Shown here piece by piece: positions 16,603 through 27,898 of a DNA stretch of 64,000 nt; positions within the stretch are counted from its first letter, which is position 1, and every line of letters begins with the position of its first letter. Source of the stretch: Sphingomonas sp. GTDB lineage: Bacteria; Pseudomonadota; Alphaproteobacteria; Sphingomonadales; Sphingomonadaceae. A program made the position numbers and the translations under genes. Location: positions 62,001 through 126,000 of the forward strand of contig NZ_JACCSU010000045.1 of the NCBI RefSeq assembly GCF_013812825.1, read 5' to 3'. A model generated the notes under the pieces. That model searched no databases. It was not told the DNA's origin and saw nothing but the letters and a program-made list of their open reading frames with translations.

Positions 16603-16724
16603 GTGCCCGTTCGACTAACAGTCGCGCCGGTCTGCAACAATCGGCTTCACAAGTGCATTTAGCGCGCTAGGGTGCGCCCCCGGTGGCCGCTTAGGCGGTG
16701 CGATCAGTCGAGGAGCCGAAGCCA

Positions 16725-18413
16725 GTGGATACCGGAGCAGTCATCGCGCTGATCGCCGCAGCATTGCTGATCTTCCTGTTGGCGGGCGGAGCCTACATCG
16801 TCACCCGCAAGGAGCCCGAGTTCGCCGGGCATCCCAAGGGCCTGTACGTCCTGTTCTTCGCCGAGATGTGGGAGCGATTCTCCTACTATGGCATGCGCGC
16901 GCTGCTGATTTTCTACCTCACCCAGCACTGGCTGTTCGCCGACGACGCCGCGTCGATCATCTACGGCGCCTACACCGCCCTGGTGTACATCACCCCGGTC
17001 CTCGGCGGCTATATTGCCGACCGCTATCTCGGGCAGCGCAAGGCCGTGCAATTCGGCGCGGTCCTGCTGACCTTCGGCCACTTCCTGATGGCGTTCGAGG
17101 GCATGCGGGGAGTCACGGACCCGGCGATCAAGCAGGCCGACCCGGCGATCAACGTCTTCTGGCTCGCGCTGTCGTTCATCATCGTCGGCTCGGGCTTTCT
17201 TAAAGCCAACATCTCGGTGATCGTCGGCCAGCTCTACCCGCGCACCGACGTGCGCCGCGACGGCGCCTACACCATCTTCTACATGGGGATTAACGCGGGG
17301 GCGGCGATCGGCACGATCCTCGCCGGCTATCTGGGGCAGACCTACGGCTGGGCCTACGGCTTCGGCGCCGCCGGATTCGGCATGCTCCTCGGCCTCTCGG
17401 TGTTCATCTTCTTCCGCCCGCTGCTGCAGGGCCGGGGCGAGTCCAGCACCCCCGAGCGGCTGAATTCCCGAATCGCCGGGATGAAGTTCGAATGGCTGTT
17501 GTACGTGGTCGGAGTCGCTGCCGTTGGCGTGATCTGGGTGCTGATCCAGTACCAGGACCTGGTCGGCGGCCTGCTCGGCGTCTTCGGCGCGATCCTCGTC
17601 AGCTACGTCGTCTACTACGCGGTGACCAAGCTCCCGGCGGAGGACCGCGACCGTATCTTCGCGGCGATGTTCCTGATCATCGGCTCGATCCTGTTCTGGG
17701 CCCTGTTCGAACAGGCTGGCTCGTCGATCAACCTCTACACCGACCGCTATGCGGCGATCGGCGGGGTGCCGGCGGCGATCTTCCAGTCGATCAATCCCAT
17801 TTACATCATCCTCCTGGCGCCGCTGTTCGCCTATATGTGGACCTGGCTCGGCCGCCACGGGAAGGAGCCGTCCGCGCCTGCCAAGTTCGGTCTGGCGATG
17901 ATCCAGCTCGGTGCGGGCTTCCTGGTGCTGGTGTGGGGCGCCAACATGGTCGGACTCAACGTGCCGACGCCGATCATCTTCATTTTCCTCCTCTACCTGC
18001 TGCACACCACCGGAGAGCTGTGCCTGTCACCGGTCGGACTGTCGGCGATGAACCGGCTCGCGCCCGCGCACATGGCGAGTCTGATCATGGGCACCTGGTT
18101 CTTCGCTTCGGCGACCGGCAATTTCGCCGCCGGTCTGATCGCCGCCGCGACCGGTGCCGAAGGCCTCGAAGCCGGCGAGGTCGCGGCCACTCCGGAGATC
18201 TACCTAGACGTCTATACAACGGTCGGCTGGGTCGCGGTGGGCGTCGGCGTCGGAGTCATCCTGGTCTCGCCGCTGATCAAGAAGCTGATGCACCTCGACA
18301 CTCTCCGCGACACGCAGGACGAGGAGCTGGCCGGCTACAAGCAGCTGGGCGAGAAGGAGGCTCCGGGCATGTTCCCGCAGCGTGAGACGAAGCCGGGTCC
18401 CCAGGAGACCTAG
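16725..18413 (+). CDS. POT/PTR-family proton-dependent peptide transporter
   Basis: A 562-residue inner-membrane MFS symporter for di- and tripeptides. The POT signature is clear: GHPKGLYVLFFAEMWERFSYYG (ExxERFxYYG) in the first helices, GGYIADRYLGQRKAV after helix 3, and the later ALFEQAGSSINLY segment. The cytosolic tail is charged. GTG 16725 is chosen for GAGGAG nine bases upstream; an in-frame GTG at 16698 is possible. The downstream exported amidohydrolases may act on related small molecules, but that is speculation. Confidence 0.92.
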   Translation: MDTGAVIALIAAALLIFLLAGGAYIVTRKEPEFAGHPKGLYVLFFAEMWERFSYYGMRALLIFYLTQHWLFADDAASIIYGAYTALVYITPVLGGYIADRYLGQRKAVQFGAVLLTFGHFLMAFEGMRGVTDPAIKQADPAINVFWLALSFIIVGSGFLKANISVIVGQLYPRTDVRRDGAYTIFYMGINAGAAIGTILAGYLGQTYGWAYGFGAAGFGMLLGLSVFIFFRPLLQGRGESSTPERLNSRIAGMKFEWLLYVVGVAAVGVIWVLIQYQDLVGGLLGVFGAILVSYVVYYAVTKLPAEDRDRIFAAMFLIIGSILFWALFEQAGSSINLYTDRYAAIGGVPAAIFQSINPIYIILLAPLFAYMWTWLGRHGKEPSAPAKFGLAMIQLGAGFLVLVWGANMVGLNVPTPIIFIFLLYLLHTTGELCLSPVGLSAMNRLAPAHMASLIMGTWFFASATGNFAAGLIAAATGAEGLEAGEVAATPEIYLDVYTTVGWVAVGVGVGVILVSPLIKKLMHLDTLRDTQDEELAGYKQLGEKEAPGMFPQRETKPGPQET

Positions 18414-18434
18414 GTTCCTGTAGAACGGTCATCG

Positions 18435-19829
18435 ATGCGCCTTAGCCTGCTCGGATGCGCCGTAGTTTGCGCCCTCGCGACCGGGTGCGCGCAGCTCGCG
18501 CCCAAGCCGAGGCCGGCGCCGCCGATCCGAATCAACGAGGATCCGTACGCATCGACCTACGTGCGCTATCCCGGCGTCCCGACCGTGATCCGCAACGCGA
18601 CGGTCTTCGACGGCGAGGGGGGGCGGATCAACGGCGGAACGGTGATCCTCGCCGATGGCGTCGTTCAGGCCGTTGGCGGGCCCGGGCTTGCCGCCCCGCC
18701 GGGCGCGCTCGAGATCGACGGCACCGGCAAATATGTGACTCCCGGGATCATCGACGTCCACAGCCACCTTGGCGATTACCCGTCGCCGGGCGTGGACTCG
18801 CACGCCGACGGCAACGAGGCGACCAGCCCGGCGCGGCCCGAGGTGTGGGCCGAGCACAGCGTCTGGCCGCAGGACCCGGGCTTCAGCCGGGCGCTGACCA
18901 ACGGCGGAATTACCGCGCTGCAGGTGCTGCCGGGCTCGGCGAACCTGTTCGGGGGAAGGTCGGTGACGCTCAAGAACGTCTATGCGCGAACCGTCCAGGG
19001 GATGAAATTCCCGGGTGCGCCCTACGGGCTGAAGATGGCCTGCGGCGAGAACCCGAAGCGGGTCTACGGCTCCAAGGGCAATATGCCGCAGACCCGGATG
19101 GGCAATATCGCGACGGTTCGTGCCACCTGGCTGAAGGCGCAGGCGTACAAGCGCAAATGGGATGCCTATGAGCGCAAGGGCGGCAACATGCCCGAACGCG
19201 ATATTGCGATGGACACGCTTCGCGGCGTTCTCGCCGGCAAGATCATCATCCACAACCATTGCTACCGCGCCGACGAGATGGCGATCATGATCGATGTCGC
19301 GCGGGAGATGGGATACAAGATCGGCACCTTCCATCACGCCGTCGAGAGCTACAAGGTCGCCGACCTGCTGGCCGCGAACGGCATCTGCTCGGCAATGTGG
19401 GCCGACTGGTACGGCTTCAAGATGGAGAGCTATGACGCGATCAAGGAGAACATCCCGTTCGTCCACAATTCGGGCGCGTGCGCTATCGTCCATTCCGACG
19501 ATCCCAACGGCATCCAGCGGCTCAACCAGGAGGCCGCAAAGGCGCTCGCCGACGGCCGCCGGGCCGGGATCAACGTCAGCGAGGAGGTCGCCTGGACCTG
19601 GCTCAGCTCCAATCCGGCCAAGGCGCTCGGAATCTTCAACCGGACTGGCAGTCTGCGCGCAGGCAAGATGGCGGACGTAGTGCTGTGGAACGCCAATCCG
19701 TTCAGCGTTTACGCGCGGCCCGAGCGCGTCTGGATCGACGGCGCGCTGATGTACGACGCCAACGACCCCAGGCGCCGTCCGATCAGCGACTTCGAGCTCG
19801 GCCAGCCTGGCGAGGGAGACGTCAAATGA
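18435..19829 (+). CDS. Exported amidohydrolase lipoprotein (imidazolonepropionase-like)
   Basis: A 464-residue metal-dependent amidohydrolase. The N-terminus is a lipoprotein signal (LLGCAVVCALATGC, lipid-bearing Cys18). The first two metal ligands are in GIIDVHSHLGD (His109, His111). Further His-containing motifs IIIHNHCYRADE and GTFHHAVESYK follow, with HSDDPNGI for the last catalytic Asp. The composite domain closes with SNPAKALGIFNRTGSLRAGKMADVVLW. Substrate unknown. It overlaps the next amidohydrolase gene by ATGA; the pair is probably co-translated and localised outside the cytosol. Confidence 0.9.
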   Translation: MRLSLLGCAVVCALATGCAQLAPKPRPAPPIRINEDPYASTYVRYPGVPTVIRNATVFDGEGGRINGGTVILADGVVQAVGGPGLAAPPGALEIDGTGKYVTPGIIDVHSHLGDYPSPGVDSHADGNEATSPARPEVWAEHSVWPQDPGFSRALTNGGITALQVLPGSANLFGGRSVTLKNVYARTVQGMKFPGAPYGLKMACGENPKRVYGSKGNMPQTRMGNIATVRATWLKAQAYKRKWDAYERKGGNMPERDIAMDTLRGVLAGKIIIHNHCYRADEMAIMIDVAREMGYKIGTFHHAVESYKVADLLAANGICSAMWADWYGFKMESYDAIKENIPFVHNSGACAIVHSDDPNGIQRLNQEAAKALADGRRAGINVSEEVAWTWLSSNPAKALGIFNRTGSLRAGKMADVVLWNANPFSVYARPERVWIDGALMYDANDPRRRPISDFELGQPGEGDVK

Positions 19830-21208
19830 TCCGCGCCGCGCTGGCCGCTTTGTTGCTCGGCGCTGCCGCCCCGGTGGCGGCGCAAACGATTGCCATTACC
19901 GGCGGAATGGTCGCCACTGGCGACGGCAGCGAGCCGGTTTCCGGCACGGTGGTCATCCGCAACGGCCGCATTGTCGCGGCAGGACCGGGCGTCCGCGTTC
20001 CGGTCGGCGCGACCATTGTCGATGCGAGTGGCAAATGGGTGACTCCGGGGATCGTCGCCGGCTTCTCACGCCTCGGGCTAAGCGAAGTCGATCTCTCGGC
20101 CGAGGGAACAGACGACCGGAGTGCCAACGGGCCGTTCAGCGCGGCCATCGACGTCGCTCCCGCGATCAACCCGCTTGCCTCGACGATCGCCGTCAATCGA
20201 GCCGATGGCGTGACTCGGGCCATCGTCGCGCCGGAGTCATCGAGGAACATCTTCGCCGGCCAGGGCGCGGTGATCGACACTGGCGCGGATATGGACCCGA
20301 TCACCGCCGCTCGCCGCTTCCAGTTCGTCGAACTCGGCGAGACCGGGGCGGACAAGGCCGGGGGGTCGCGCGCATCGGCCCATGTGCTGTTCCGCAACGC
20401 CTTGCGCGAGGCCGCAGAGCTGCGCCGCTTTGCACAGCCGATCGCGTCGAGCGGCGATCGGGAACCCGACGAGCGCGATCGCCCCGTGATCCGCGACCCG
20501 AACGAGTCGCGCATCATCGGCCCGGACGCGCGCCGCAGCCAGGACGTGCTTTTGACGCGCTTCGACGCCGCCGCTTTGGTGCCGGTGCTCCAGGGCCGGC
20601 AATATCTGCTGGTCCACGCCGAGCGCGCCAGCGACATCCTCCAGGTGATCCGGCTGAGGCGCGAGTTCCCGTCGCTCAAGCTGGTGCTGGTGGGAGCGAG
20701 CGAGGGATGGACCGTCGCCGACCGGATCGCCGCGGCGGGGATTCCGGTCATCGCCTCGCCGGTCAATGACCTGCCGTCGTCGTTCGAGCAGCTCGCCGCG
20801 ACCCAGTCCAACGTCGGTCGCATGCGACAGGCCGGGGTGAACGTGTCGATCGGGATGATCGACGATGATGATGCTCGCAACATCTTCTATGAGCGCCAGT
20901 ATGCCGGCAATCTCGTCGCCTTGCGTAATGTGCCCGGTGCGACCGGCGTCAGCTGGGGCGAAGCGCTGGCGATGATCACCTCCCGGCCGGCCGAGGCCCT
21001 CGGCATGGGGCGCGAGATCGGCAGCCTGCTCGCCGGGCGCCGGGCCGACGTGGTGATCTGGTCGGGCGACCCGCTCGAGGGCGCGAGCGCTGCGGAGACG
21101 GTCTTCATCGACGGTGTCCAGCAGCCGCTTGTCACCCACCAGACCAGGCTTCGCGACCGCTACCGCTATCTGCCGCGGCGCGACCTTCCGGAGGCCTATC
21201 GGCATTGA
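19826..21208 (+). CDS. Exported amidohydrolase-like protein lacking the HxH metal ligands
   Basis: A 460-residue paralogue of the preceding protein with a signal peptide (AALAALLLGAAAPVAAQ). The scaffold is conserved (AITGGMVATGDGSEPVSGTVVIRNGRIVAAG, WVTPGIVAGFSRLGL, then SRPAEALGMGREIGSLLAGRRADVVIW). Where the neighbour has DVHSHLGD this one has AGFSRLGL, so both ligand histidines are missing. It may be a structural partner, or use a different metal site. The ATG overlaps the upstream stop. Confidence 0.87.
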   Translation: MIRAALAALLLGAAAPVAAQTIAITGGMVATGDGSEPVSGTVVIRNGRIVAAGPGVRVPVGATIVDASGKWVTPGIVAGFSRLGLSEVDLSAEGTDDRSANGPFSAAIDVAPAINPLASTIAVNRADGVTRAIVAPESSRNIFAGQGAVIDTGADMDPITAARRFQFVELGETGADKAGGSRASAHVLFRNALREAAELRRFAQPIASSGDREPDERDRPVIRDPNESRIIGPDARRSQDVLLTRFDAAALVPVLQGRQYLLVHAERASDILQVIRLRREFPSLKLVLVGASEGWTVADRIAAAGIPVIASPVNDLPSSFEQLAATQSNVGRMRQAGVNVSIGMIDDDDARNIFYERQYAGNLVALRNVPGATGVSWGEALAMITSRPAEALGMGREIGSLLAGRRADVVIWSGDPLEGASAAETVFIDGVQQPLVTHQTRLRDRYRYLPRRDLPEAYRH

Positions 21209-21294
21209 CTGCGTCAATCGGCTCCCACCTTGCCGCCGTCGCCTGGATCGGCTGAAACTCGCGCGGTTAACCCCCTCGCGCTAAGGCGCAGTCC

Positions 21295-22629
21295 ATGACT
21301 CGCAATTTCTTTGGCACCGATGGCATCCGCGGCCTGACCAATAGTGAACCGATGACCGCCGAGACCGCGCTCCGCGTCGGCCAGGCGGCGGGCGCGCATT
21401 TCCTGCGCGGCGACCATCGTCATCGGGTGGTGATCGGCAAGGACACGCGGCTGTCGGGCTACATGATGGAGTCGGCGCTGGTCGCGGGCTTCGCCAGCGT
21501 CGGCATGGACGTCGTGCTGCTGGGCCCGATGCCGACCCCGGCCGTGGCGATGCTGACCCGGTCGATGCGCGCCGACCTCGGAGTGATGATCTCCGCATCG
21601 CACAATCCGTTCGCCGACAACGGCATCAAGCTGTTTGGTCCCGACGGATACAAATTGAGCGACGAGGCGGAACGGGCGATCGAGCGGCGGCTCGAGACAG
21701 AACCGAAGCGCGCGAAGCCCGAGCTGATCGGGCGGGCGATGCGAATCGACGACGCCCGCGGCCGCTACATCCACTTCGCCAAGTCCACGTTCCCCGATCA
21801 GCTGCGGCTGGACGGGCTCAAGATCGTCATCGATTGCGCCAATGGCGCCGCCTATCACGTCGCCCCCGAAGCGCTGTGGGAACTGGGCGCTGACGTCGTG
21901 CCACTCGGGGTCAGGCCCGACGGCATCAACATCAACGACGGCTGCGGCTCGACCCATCCCGAGGTGCTGCAAGCCAGGGTGATCGCGGAGAAAGCCGACA
22001 TCGGGCTGGCGCTGGACGGGGATGCCGACCGGCTGATGGTCGTCGACCAGAACGGACGGCTGGTCGACGGCGACCAGTTGATGGCGCTGATTGCACTACA
22101 GCGGAAGCGCACGGGCAAGCTCAAGGGCGGCTCGGTGGTCGCCACGGTGATGTCGAACCTCGGGCTCGAGCGCCGGCTCGGCAAGGAGCGGGTCAAGCTG
22201 ATCCGCACTCAGGTCGGCGACCGCTACGTGCTCGAGGCGATGCGCGAGACGGGCTGCAATGTCGGCGGCGAGCAGTCCGGCCACATCATCCTGACCGATT
22301 ACACGACGACCGGCGATGGGCTGATCGCCGGGCTGCAGGTGCTTGCCGTGCTGGTCGAGGAAGGCAAGCCGGCGAGCGAGGTTCTCAAGCAGTTCGATCC
22401 GGTTCCGCAGCTGCTGAAGAATGTTCGCTTCAACGGCGGCGCGCCGCTCGATTCCAAGACGGTCAAGGCACGAATCGCCGCCGCCGAGGCCGAGCTCCAC
22501 GGACACGGCCGGCTGCTGATCCGCAAATCGGGCACGGAGCCGGTGATCCGGGTGATGGCGGAAGGCGACGACGAGGCGCTGGTCGAACGGCTGGTCGACG
22601 ACATCTGCGACGCAGTCGCGGCCGCGTGA
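21295..22629 (+). CDS. glmM: Phosphoglucosamine mutase
   Basis: Converts glucosamine-6-phosphate to glucosamine-1-phosphate for UDP-GlcNAc and cell-wall synthesis. The N-terminus [11 protein letters not shown], the phosphoserine loop [15 protein letters not shown], the metal loop [10 protein letters not shown], the sugar loop GGEQSGHI and the phosphate-binding [12 protein letters not shown] are all present. 444 residues, normal length. Its stop overlaps the thiD GTG start (GTGA). Confidence 0.97.
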   Translation: MTRNFFGTDGIRGLTNSEPMTAETALRVGQAAGAHFLRGDHRHRVVIGKDTRLSGYMMESALVAGFASVGMDVVLLGPMPTPAVAMLTRSMRADLGVMISASHNPFADNGIKLFGPDGYKLSDEAERAIERRLETEPKRAKPELIGRAMRIDDARGRYIHFAKSTFPDQLRLDGLKIVIDCANGAAYHVAPEALWELGADVVPLGVRPDGININDGCGSTHPEVLQARVIAEKADIGLALDGDADRLMVVDQNGRLVDGDQLMALIALQRKRTGKLKGGSVVATVMSNLGLERRLGKERVKLIRTQVGDRYVLEAMRETGCNVGGEQSGHIILTDYTTTGDGLIAGLQVLAVLVEEGKPASEVLKQFDPVPQLLKNVRFNGGAPLDSKTVKARIAAAEAELHGHGRLLIRKSGTEPVIRVMAEGDDEALVERLVDDICDAVAAA

Positions 22630-23798
22630 TCCCCCGAATCCTCATCATCGCCGGCTCCGACTCGGGCGGCGGCGCGGGGATTCAGGCCGACATCAAGACC
22701 GTGACCATGCTCGGCGGCCACGCGATGACGGCGGTGACCGCGATCACCGCCCAGAACACGCTCGGAGTCACCGCCATTCACCCGGTGCCGGCCGAGGTCA
22801 TTTTGGCGCAGATCGACGCGGTCGTCAGCGACATCGGTGTCGATGCCGTCAAGATCGGGATGATCGGCAGCGCGTTCGCCGCCGACCAGGTCGCGCAGCG
22901 CCTCCAGCAGCTCCGCCAGGAACAGGCCGAGCTGCCGATCGTGTTCGACCCGGTGATGGTCGCAACCAGCGGCGCGGCGCTCGCCGACGAGGCGACGGTT
23001 GCGGCTTTCGCCAAGCTGATGGACGTCGCCACCCTCGCAACGCCCAACCTGCCCGAGCTGTCGCGGCTGACCCAGGAAGAGGACCCGGTCGCGGCCGCCC
23101 TGCACCTGGTGTCCGACCATGGCTGCGCGGTGCTGATCAAGGGCGGCCATGAGGAAGGCGACGCGCTCGCCGACGCCCTCATCGAGACCGACAACATGAC
23201 CAGCTGGCAGGGCAAGCGAATCGACACCACCAGCACCCACGGCACCGGCTGCTCGCTGGCCAGCGCGATCGCCTTGTTCCTTGGCCAGGGGGCGTCCCTG
23301 GCCGACGCGGTGGCGCGAGCGCGAGAATTTGTCCGGGTCGCGCTGCACGCCGCTCCCGGCCTTGGCGGCGGCGCCGGCCCAATCGGGCAGGGCGATGTCC
23401 GGCTCGACGTCGGCGCCGGCCCGCGGCTCAACCAGGTGACGGTGACGGTCAACGATTTCGCCAAGGCGGTCGAATTCTACCGGCGGATTGGGGTCAAGCA
23501 GATCGTCCACAGCGTCGAGAACGGTTACGCCCGCTTCGAGACGGCGGGCGGCGCGACCCTGTCCATCCAGTGCGATCCCGAGGAGAAGATTTCAGCGACG
23601 ACCGCCATCTATCTCGAGTGCGACGACCTCGACGAGCGCGTCGAGAAGCTCGCGCGGAGCGGGGTTCCGTTCGAGCACGGGCCGCGCGACCAGCCGTGGA
23701 TGTGGCGTGAAGCGAGGCTGCGCGACCCCGATGGCAACATCATCTTCCTCTACAAGGCCGGCGAGGCGCGCCGTTTCCCGCCTTGGCGAATCGACTGA
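22626..23798 (+). CDS. thiD: ThiD kinase fused to a C-terminal VOC (glyoxalase-like) domain
   Basis: Residues 1 to about 258 are hydroxymethylpyrimidine (phosphate) kinase, with [39 protein letters not shown] and the anion-hole motif [16 protein letters not shown]. This part phosphorylates HMP and HMP-P in thiamine synthesis. Residues about 265-385 form a VOC module ([23 protein letters not shown], then [16 protein letters not shown]) on the same chain without a stop. ThiD normally ends near 260-270 residues. GTG 22626 overlaps the glmM stop. The VOC partner could bind a small pyrimidine or metal, but nothing in sequence fixes this. Confidence 0.88.
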   Translation: MIPRILIIAGSDSGGGAGIQADIKTVTMLGGHAMTAVTAITAQNTLGVTAIHPVPAEVILAQIDAVVSDIGVDAVKIGMIGSAFAADQVAQRLQQLRQEQAELPIVFDPVMVATSGAALADEATVAAFAKLMDVATLATPNLPELSRLTQEEDPVAAALHLVSDHGCAVLIKGGHEEGDALADALIETDNMTSWQGKRIDTTSTHGTGCSLASAIALFLGQGASLADAVARAREFVRVALHAAPGLGGGAGPIGQGDVRLDVGAGPRLNQVTVTVNDFAKAVEFYRRIGVKQIVHSVENGYARFETAGGATLSIQCDPEEKISATTAIYLECDDLDERVEKLARSGVPFEHGPRDQPWMWREARLRDPDGNIIFLYKAGEARRFPPWRID

Positions 23799-24497
23799 TC
23801 CACAGTTTTTTCGCCGGCCCTCTGGCGGCTCCCGGCGAGCGCCCATAAGCTGTGCCCTCATGGGCAGGCCGTGCTTCAAGATCGAACTCGATTACCCGGA
23901 GCCGCTGGCCGGCGTCGACGAGGCGGGCTGCGCTCCGCTCGCCGGGCCGGTCGTCGCCGCGGCCGTGATCCTCGATCGCAAATGCTTCCCGCGCGGGATC
24001 GACGATTCCAAGAACCTGCCGATCGACAAACGCGAGTCGATCCACGCCCGGCTGGTCAAGTGCGCGGTGATCGGCGTCGGCATTGCCAGCGTCGAGGAGA
24101 TCGACACCCTGAACATCTACTGGGCGCGGATGCTGGCGATGACTCGCGCGGTCGAGGCGCTCGGGGTCGATCCGGCGTGGATCCTGGTCGACGGCAACGC
24201 CTGCCCGCGCTGGCAGCGGCCGTCACGGGCGATCGTCGCCGGCGACGCCCGCTGCCGGTCGATCGCCGCCGCCTCGATCGTCGCCAAGGTCACTCGCGAT
24301 CGGCTGATGGCCGAGCGGGCGCGCGATTATCCGGGCTACGGCTGGGAAACGAATCGGGGTTACGGAACGCCCGAGCACTACCGCGGGCTGGAAGCGCTTG
24401 GAGTGACTCCGCTGCACCGGCGAAGCTTTGCACCGGTGCGCGAAATGCTGTCCCGCCATGCCCAGCCCGAGCTGGCGCTGCAGGAATGCCCACCGGC

Positions 24498-25817
<1,320 letters not shown>

Positions 25818-25883
25818 AGGGTTGCGCCGCCGCCTGTTCCAGACAAGATGCGGCGCTCAATTCACGACCGAAAGTCATCGTCG

Positions 25884-26831
25884 ATGCGACTAGCGCCTGC
25901 CGGCTTTGTGGTGGCGGCACTCGCCCTTGCGGTGCTCCCCACGGCGGCCGCGCCAGCCCAGCCACAGGATGGCCAGCCCGCCAGGATGACTGCCGATTGG
26001 GGAGCCGTGCTGGCCCCGCCGGCTCAGCAGCTCTCGGACCATCGCCGGATCCATGCGGCGCTTCGCTCTCTCAAGCCGCAACGCAAGGGCGTGGTCGACG
26101 CCTATGTCGTCGTCGTCGCGCTCGATTCCGATCCGGTGTTCAACCGCGAAGCTCGCGAAACGGGAAGGGTGCTCTCCCGACGGTTCGCGGCCGACGGACG
26201 GACCATCGTGCTGGCCGCCGATGAGGGCGATTCAAAAGGTCACGCGCCCGGCTCGCTCAATCACCTCGCGCTGGCGCTGGCCGCGTCCGCGGAGGCCATG
26301 GACCGCAACGAGGACGTGCTCGTGCTCTACAGCACCAGCCACGGTCATCCGCTCGGCGGGCTGCTTTACAAGGATTCGAAGCGCGGGATCGGCGCGGTTC
26401 CGCCGGCAAAGCTCGCCCAGCTGATCGGCGCGCTCGGCTTCCGGAACCGGCTGCTGATTCTCCAGGCTTGTTATTCCGGCCAGTTTGTCCCGGCCCTGGC
26501 GGCAGAGGGCACGATCGTCGCCACGGCGGCAGCCGCCGACCGCCCTTCCTTCGGCTGCAGTCCAGGCAATGACTGGACGCTTTACGGCCACGCGCTGATC
26601 AATGTCGCGATGCGCGAGCCGCAGCCGCTGGAGGCGCAGTTTCGACGCGCGGCCGAGATCGTCGTCGAAGCGGAACAGCGGGCCGGCCTTCCGGCCTCCG
26701 ACCCGCAGCTCAGCATCGGCGGAGCGACATCGGGCTGGCTGAAGGCGCTGGAGGCGCGCGCCCCGAAAACCGCAACCAGGCCGGTCGGGGAGGGGCCCGC
26801 CGATGTCGCGGAGCTGAGCCGAACCCAATGA
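25884..26831 (+). CDS. Exported C13 (legumain-like) cysteine peptidase
   Basis: A 315-residue protein with an N-terminal signal peptide (GFVVAALALAVLPTAAA). The caspase/legumain-fold dyad is visible as His153 in YSTSHGHPLGG and Cys196 in LILQACYSGQF. The preceding beta strand VVVVALDSDPVFNREA is typical of bacterial C13 peptidases. Substrate unknown; probably periplasmic. ATG 25884 is chosen over the upstream in-frame start because it begins the signal peptide. It overlaps folP by ATGA. Confidence 0.87.
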   Translation: MRLAPAGFVVAALALAVLPTAAAPAQPQDGQPARMTADWGAVLAPPAQQLSDHRRIHAALRSLKPQRKGVVDAYVVVVALDSDPVFNREARETGRVLSRRFAADGRTIVLAADEGDSKGHAPGSLNHLALALAASAEAMDRNEDVLVLYSTSHGHPLGGLLYKDSKRGIGAVPPAKLAQLIGALGFRNRLLILQACYSGQFVPALAAEGTIVATAAAADRPSFGCSPGNDWTLYGHALINVAMREPQPLEAQFRRAAEIVVEAEQRAGLPASDPQLSIGGATSGWLKALEARAPKTATRPVGEGPADVAELSRTQ

Positions 26832-27898
26832 GACAGCTGATTAGCCCGACGGGCTTCGTCGATTCGCCGTTCGGGCACGACGGCAAGGTCGCCCAGCTCG
26901 CCGGCGGCCTGTGCTGGTTCAGCGCGGTCGAGCTGCTGAGCGTCGAGGGCAGCAAAAGGGTCGCGAGCGAGCTGGTGCCCGTCGAGCAGCTCGAACGGCG
27001 GCTCGACGAGCCGGGGGCGGCGCAGTGGCAGGCGCTGACCGGCAATCGGGCGCCGCTCCAGTTGGGCGAGCGAACGGTGCGCCTCGACCAGCCGCAGGTG
27101 ATGGGCGTGCTCAACGTCACGCCCGACAGCTTTTCCGACGGCGGCCGATTTGCCGATGCCAGTGCCGCGGCGGAGTCGGGCGCCGACATGGCGGCGGAGG
27201 GCGCGGCGATCATCGACGTCGGCGGCGAATCGACCCGGCCGGGTGCCAAGCCGGTGTGGGCGGGCGACGAGACCGAGCGGGTGGTTCCGGTGATCCGCCA
27301 GCTTGCGGCAAGCGGCGCGGCGGTGTCGATCGACACCCGCAAGTCCGAGGTGATGACGGCTGCGCTCGGCGCCGGCGCTCGGCTGGTCAACGACGTCTCG
27401 GCGCTGACCTTCGACCCCCGCTCGGCCGAGCTTGTCGCCGCCGCGGGCGTGCCGGTGGTCCTGATGCATCACCAGGGCAGCCCGGAGACCATGCAGGATT
27501 CGCCGAGCTACGACGACGTGCTGGTTGAGGTCTATCAGTGGCTCGAACAGCGGATCGCGGCGGCGGAAGGCGCCGGAATCGCCCGTCCAAACATCCTCGT
27601 CGATCCCGGCTTCGGCTTCGGCAAGACCGTCGCCCACAACCTCGAGCTGATGAACGGGCTCGCGCTGTTCCACTCGCTCGGTTGCCCGATCGTGCTTGGA
27701 GCGAGTCGCAAGCGGACCATCGGCGCCTTGTCGGGCGAGGCTGCGGCGGACAAGCGCCTCGGCGGCAGCATCGTCCTGGCAGTGAAGGCGGCCGAGCAGG
27801 GCGTCCAGATCATCCGCACTCACGATGTGTTCGAGACCGTTCAGGCGCTCAAGGTGTGGCGCGGCCTTCGGGACCAGGCTTTGACGCCTCGGGTCTGA
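26828..27898 (+). CDS. folP: Dihydropteroate synthase
   Basis: Condenses pABA with dihydropterin pyrophosphate in folate synthesis; target of sulfonamides. The core TIM barrel has MGVLNVTPDSFSDGG, IIDVGGESTRPGA, VSIDTRKSEVM, LVNDVSAL, VLMHHQGSP, ILVDPGFGFGKT and GASRKRTIG. There is an N-terminal extension of about 85 residues before the barrel. 356 residues. The ATG overlaps the peptidase stop. Its last 50 bases are antiparallel to the 3' end of the next gene. Confidence 0.95.
   Translation: MRQLISPTGFVDSPFGHDGKVAQLAGGLCWFSAVELLSVEGSKRVASELVPVEQLERRLDEPGAAQWQALTGNRAPLQLGERTVRLDQPQVMGVLNVTPDSFSDGGRFADASAAAESGADMAAEGAAIIDVGGESTRPGAKPVWAGDETERVVPVIRQLAASGAAVSIDTRKSEVMTAALGAGARLVNDVSALTFDPRSAELVAAAGVPVVLMHHQGSPETMQDSPSYDDVLVEVYQWLEQRIAAAEGAGIARPNILVDPGFGFGKTVAHNLELMNGLALFHSLGCPIVLGASRKRTIGALSGEAAADKRLGGSIVLAVKAAEQGVQIIRTHDVFETVQALKVWRGLRDQALTPRV

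Noticed and set aside
22299..23510. Minus-strand 400-codon frame over glmM/thiD
   Set aside because: Shadow of two clearly recognisable enzymes; composition is Arg/Asp/His-rich and lacks motifs.
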